From assembly GCF_013140855.1 (NCBI RefSeq), contig NZ_JABBPG010000004.1, positions 1-64,000 on the forward strand: a DNA stretch of 64,000 bases, read 5' to 3'. The translations under genes and the position numbers were made by a program. Below, piece after piece: positions 61,306 through 64,000 of the stretch (positions are counted from its first letter, which is position 1; each line of letters begins with the position of its first letter). The notes under the pieces were generated by a model that made no database searches, was not told where the DNA came from, and saw only the letters and a list, made by a program, of their open reading frames with translations. This DNA is from Pseudoalteromonas caenipelagi. Lineage in GTDB: Bacteria > Pseudomonadota > Gammaproteobacteria > Enterobacterales > Alteromonadaceae.

Positions 61306-63129
61306 TTAATCTTTTGCTTGACGGCCTGCGCGCTTACGCTCGCTTTCAGTTAGCAACTTCTTACGAATACGAATATTCACAGGTGTTACTTCTACTAGCT
61401 CGTCATCATCGATGAATTCAAGTGCTTGCTCAAGTGACATTTTGATTGGTGGCACAAGTGTTTGCGCTTCATCAGTACCTGATGCACGTACGTTTGTTAA
61501 CTGCTTGCCTTTCAGGGCGTTAACAGTCAAGTCATTATCACGGCTATGAATACCGATGATCATACCTTCGTATACTTCAACACCGTGACCGATGAAAAGT
61601 TTACCACGCTCTTGTAAGTTAAATAGTGCGTTAGTTAGTGCTTTACCCGTTGCATTGGCAATCAATACACCATTCTTACGTTTACCGATTGAACCGCCTT
61701 TATGTGGGCCATAATGATCAAACGTGTGGTACATCAAGCCAGAGCCTGAAGTAAGCGTCATAAAATCAGTTTGGAAACCGATTAAACCACGGCTCGGCAT
61801 CATGAAATCTAAACGTACACGACCTTTACCATCTGGCGCCATATCCGTCATTTCAGCTTTACGTAAACCAAGCTGCTCCATGATTGAACCTTGGTGCTCT
61901 TCTTGTACGTCAACCGTTACTGTTTCAAATGGTTCTTCTAGCTGACCATTTACTTCACGTAAAATTACCTCAGGGCGAGATACAGCAAGCTCATAACCTT
62001 CACGACGCATATTTTCAATCAAGATACCAAGGTGTAATTCACCACGGCCCGATACGCGGAAGCTATCTGGGTTATTAGTTTCTTCAACACGTAATGCTAC
62101 GTTATGTACCAGTTCATTTTGTAGACGCTCAAGAATGTTACGAGAAGTAACAAACTTACCTTCTTGACCTGCAAACGGCGAAGTGTTTACCGAGAAAGTC
62201 ATAGTAACTGTTGGTTCATCAACAGAAAGCGCTGGCAGTGCTTCAACCGTATTCACATCACAAATCGTGTCAGAAATTTTCAGCTCACCCAAACCAGTAA
62301 TTGCGATGATGTCGCCTGCTTGTGCTTGTTGCGCTTCGTGACGATCAAGCCCAAGATAGGTTAACACTTGACCTACTTTACCGTTACGCGTCTTGCCATC
62401 GGCACCTACTACAGTGACTTGTTGGTTCACTTTAACTGTACCGCGCTTGATACGGCCTACACCGATAACACCAATGTATGAGTTGTAATCAAGTTGCGAA
62501 ATCTGCATCTGGAAGCCACCATCTGGATCCGCATCAGGTGCTGCTACTTGCTCTACAATTGCTTCAAACATTGGTTGCATGTTGTCTGATGGCTCATCTA
62601 AGTCTAGCGTTGCCCAACCATTGATAGCTGATGCATAAATAACTTGGAAGTCCAACTGATCATCAGTTGCGCCTAAGTTATCAAATAAGTCGAATACTTG
62701 GTCCATAACCCAATCAGGACGTGCACCAGGCTTGTCAATTTTGTTAATAACAACGATAGGCTTAAGACCTAAAGCAAATGCCTTTTGCGTTACGAAACGC
62801 GTTTGAGGCATTGGACCTTCCTGTGCATCAACCAGTAGTAATACTGAGTCAACCATTGAAAGAACACGTTCTACTTCGCCACCGAAGTCAGCGTGTCCCG
62901 GAGTATCTACGATATTAATGTGGTAATCGTTCCACTCAATCGCGGTGTTTTTAGCTAGGATGGTGATACCGCGCTCTTTTTCGATATCGTTTGAATCCAT
63001 TACACGTTCTTCATTACCGCCGCGTGTTTCAAGCGTGCCTGATTGCTCTAGCAACTTGTCAACTAGGGTTGTTTTACCGTGGTCTACGTGGGCGATAATC
63101 GCGATATTACGTAATTTTTCAATGCTCAT
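61306..63129 (-). CDS. typA: Ribosome-associated GTPase TypA/BipA
   Basis: 607 residues of the translational GTPase family. G1 is [15 protein letters not shown] (about 13-27), G3 is [13 protein letters not shown] (about 76-88), and G4 is [12 protein letters not shown] (about 130-141). EF-G-like domains follow, and a C-terminal domain unique to BipA. It acts in 50S assembly at low temperature and under stress. It is divergent from glnA with 650 bp between, the same arrangement as E. coli. Confidence 0.97.
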   Translation of the reverse strand: MSIEKLRNIAIIAHVDHGKTTLVDKLLEQSGTLETRGGNEERVMDSNDIEKERGITILAKNTAIEWNDYHINIVDTPGHADFGGEVERVLSMVDSVLLLVDAQEGPMPQTRFVTQKAFALGLKPIVVINKIDKPGARPDWVMDQVFDLFDNLGATDDQLDFQVIYASAINGWATLDLDEPSDNMQPMFEAIVEQVAAPDADPDGGFQMQISQLDYNSYIGVIGVGRIKRGTVKVNQQVTVVGADGKTRNGKVGQVLTYLGLDRHEAQQAQAGDIIAITGLGELKISDTICDVNTVEALPALSVDEPTVTMTFSVNTSPFAGQEGKFVTSRNILERLQNELVHNVALRVEETNNPDSFRVSGRGELHLGILIENMRREGYELAVSRPEVILREVNGQLEEPFETVTVDVQEEHQGSIMEQLGLRKAEMTDMAPDGKGRVRLDFMMPSRGLIGFQTDFMTLTSGSGLMYHTFDHYGPHKGGSIGKRKNGVLIANATGKALTNALFNLQERGKLFIGHGVEVYEGMIIGIHSRDNDLTVNALKGKQLTNVRASGTDEAQTLVPPIKMSLEQALEFIDDDELVEVTPVNIRIRKKLLTESERKRAGRQAKD

Positions 63130-63598
63130 GTTTATAACTCAGATAATTACTCGAAAGAGTGGGTTAATCCTAAATACACCTAATTGTGTAAAACAGCCTA
63201 TAAATTGACCGATAGGATTTATAAAGTGGCGTATTATCCCCTAATAACGCAGTAGATGAAAGTTTATGCAGCATTATTTTTTAGTTACATGCCACAATTC
63301 ATCGATTTTTAGGCGCTACTTAATACAATCCAAAGCTTTATTCAGGATAATAGTTTTTTTATAGTGCAATGTTATATAAAGAAAATATCGTGATTGAACA
63401 TATACCAATGATGGCCGCATAGCCAGTTAATAAAAGTACTTGTTTTTACCTCTTAATATTTCACTATTGATTATAAATGCTGTTCACAGCACACCTTACA
63501 CCCAATTCACAAGAACTTGTCTCTTTCGACAGCCTGATTACATGCTTAATAATGATATATCTCAATGAAAAAACAATCATGTCGACTATACTAAATGC
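63130..63598. other. Gene-free part of the typA-glnA intergenic region
   Basis: About 470 bp with no credible coding frame, AT-rich. The typA promoter must lie near its left end; TATAAA at about 63215 on the minus strand is a possible -10 with a poor -35. Nothing else is recognised before the glnA control sites. Confidence 0.5.
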
Positions 63599-63635
63599 GC
63601 ACCATCAATGTGCATCATCGGATCATTTTGGTGCA
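63599..63635 (+). promoter_or_regulatory. Putative NtrC-binding sites upstream of glnA
   Basis: Two candidate sites about 70-110 bp upstream of the sigma-54 promoter. CGGATCATTTTGGTGCA (63619-63635) matches TGCACCA-N4-GGTGCA well, perfectly in the right half. GCACCATCAATGTGC (63599-63613) matches less well; it lies inside the larger palindrome ATGCGCA-N7-TGTGCAT. Such enhancer sites usually lie at this distance from glnA. Confidence 0.62.
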
Positions 63636-63698
63636 ATACAGTAGTAACCGCGTTAAACAAAAAACAATTAACCATTTATTTTCAATAAGTTGAAAAAC

Positions 63699-63713
63699 TG
63701 GCACGTATTACGC
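63699..63713 (+). promoter_or_regulatory. Sigma-54 promoter of glnA
   Basis: CTGGCACGTATTACGCTT has GG (63700-63701), exactly ten bases, then GC (63712-63713), the invariant -24/-12 spacing; the -24 element TGGCAC is perfect, while the -12 reads ACGC instead of TTGC. Transcription would start near 63725, about 55 bp before the ATG. NtrC-like sites lie upstream, fitting nitrogen control. Confidence 0.78.
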
Positions 63714-63780
63714 TTACAAAAGTCGCAATCGCATTAAGTTAATGCAGCAAGCATAAAAAACCCAACGAGTCGGAGGACAC

Positions 63781-64000
63781 ATGTCACAATCGGTTTTAGA
63801 TTTTATCAAAGAAAATGACGTTAAATTTGTAGATTTACGTTTTACAGATACTAAAGGTAAAGAGCAGCACGTTTCTATTCCTCATCATCAGGCCGATGAA
63901 GACTTCTTCGAAGACGGTAAAATGTTTGATGGCTCTTCAATCGCTGGTTGGAAAGGCATCAACGAATCAGACATGGTATTAATGCCAGATGCAGCTTCTG
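63781..64000 (+). CDS. glnA: Glutamine synthetase (5' part, cut by the window edge)
   Basis: The first 73 codons are present, from an ATG with GGAGG seven bases upstream. The N-terminal beta-grasp part of glutamine synthetase I is clear: [20 protein letters not shown] and [18 protein letters not shown]. It condenses ammonia and glutamate. The rest of the gene, with the catalytic residues and the adenylylated tyrosine, lies outside. Confidence 0.97.
   Translation, partial: MSQSVLDFIKENDVKFVDLRFTDTKGKEQHVSIPHHQADEDFFEDGKMFDGSSIAGWKGINESDMVLMPDAAS

Overview
The window looks like chromosomal core DNA of a marine gammaproteobacterium, most likely Pseudoalteromonas or a close Alteromonadales relative. 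The evidence is the AT-rich composition, the protein sequences, and several gene orders shared with enterobacteria: orn next to tRNA-Gly genes, rsgA-psd, pilMNOPQ-aroK-aroB-damX-dam-rpe-gph-trpS, and typA divergent from glnA. No prophage, insertion sequence, CRISPR array or integron was seen.

Layout. Positions 1-144 hold tandem promoters of an rRNA operon that runs off the left edge on the minus strand. Next come rpsF-priB-rpsR-rplI behind a probable S6:S18-binding leader, three identical tRNA-Gly(GCC) genes, orn, and the plus-strand pair rsgA-psd. From 5.4 to 12 kb lies a thiamine operon, thiC-thiO-thiS-thiG-thiDE-thiF, under a TPP riboswitch. From 12 to 25 kb there is a META-domain lipoprotein, a thioesterase, a TonB-dependent receptor, speD, an OsmC-like gene, an arginine-succinylation cluster (argD/astC-astA-astD), an HDOD gene, pabA, trpS, gph and rpe. 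Two small plus-strand genes sit between rpe and dam; one of them is only 59 codons. From 26 to 37.7 kb are dam, damX, aroB, aroK and the type IV pilus alignment genes pilQPONM, divergent from the PBP1a gene. From 37.7 to 43 kb is the methionine region, metL-metB divergent from metJ with a MetJ box, followed by a TauE-type exporter. From 43.2 to 48.4 kb is a complete 11-gene S10 ribosomal operon with its own promoter, an L4-type leader and a terminator; the spc operon does not follow it here. Next are plsB, tesB, an EVE gene, a K+ channel with a small membrane protein, and cheV. At 55-61.3 kb, uvrD, tmcA, an orphan periplasmic binding protein and a CheW protein with an inserted CZB zinc domain form a tight run. 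The window closes with typA and the 5' end of glnA behind a sigma-54 promoter.

How the parts relate. Most of the window is housekeeping DNA, with regulation visible at the RNA or operator level at several points: the rrn promoters, the S6:S18 leader, the TPP riboswitch, the S10 attenuator, the met box and the glnA sigma-54/NtrC region. The less ordinary items are the CheW-CZB-CheW protein beside an orphan solute-binding protein, a 98-bp nested palindrome upstream of metJ, the tRNA-Gly promoter that fires straight into a terminator-shaped hairpin, the plus-strand gene pair nested in the dam-rpe cluster, and the isolated S10 operon.
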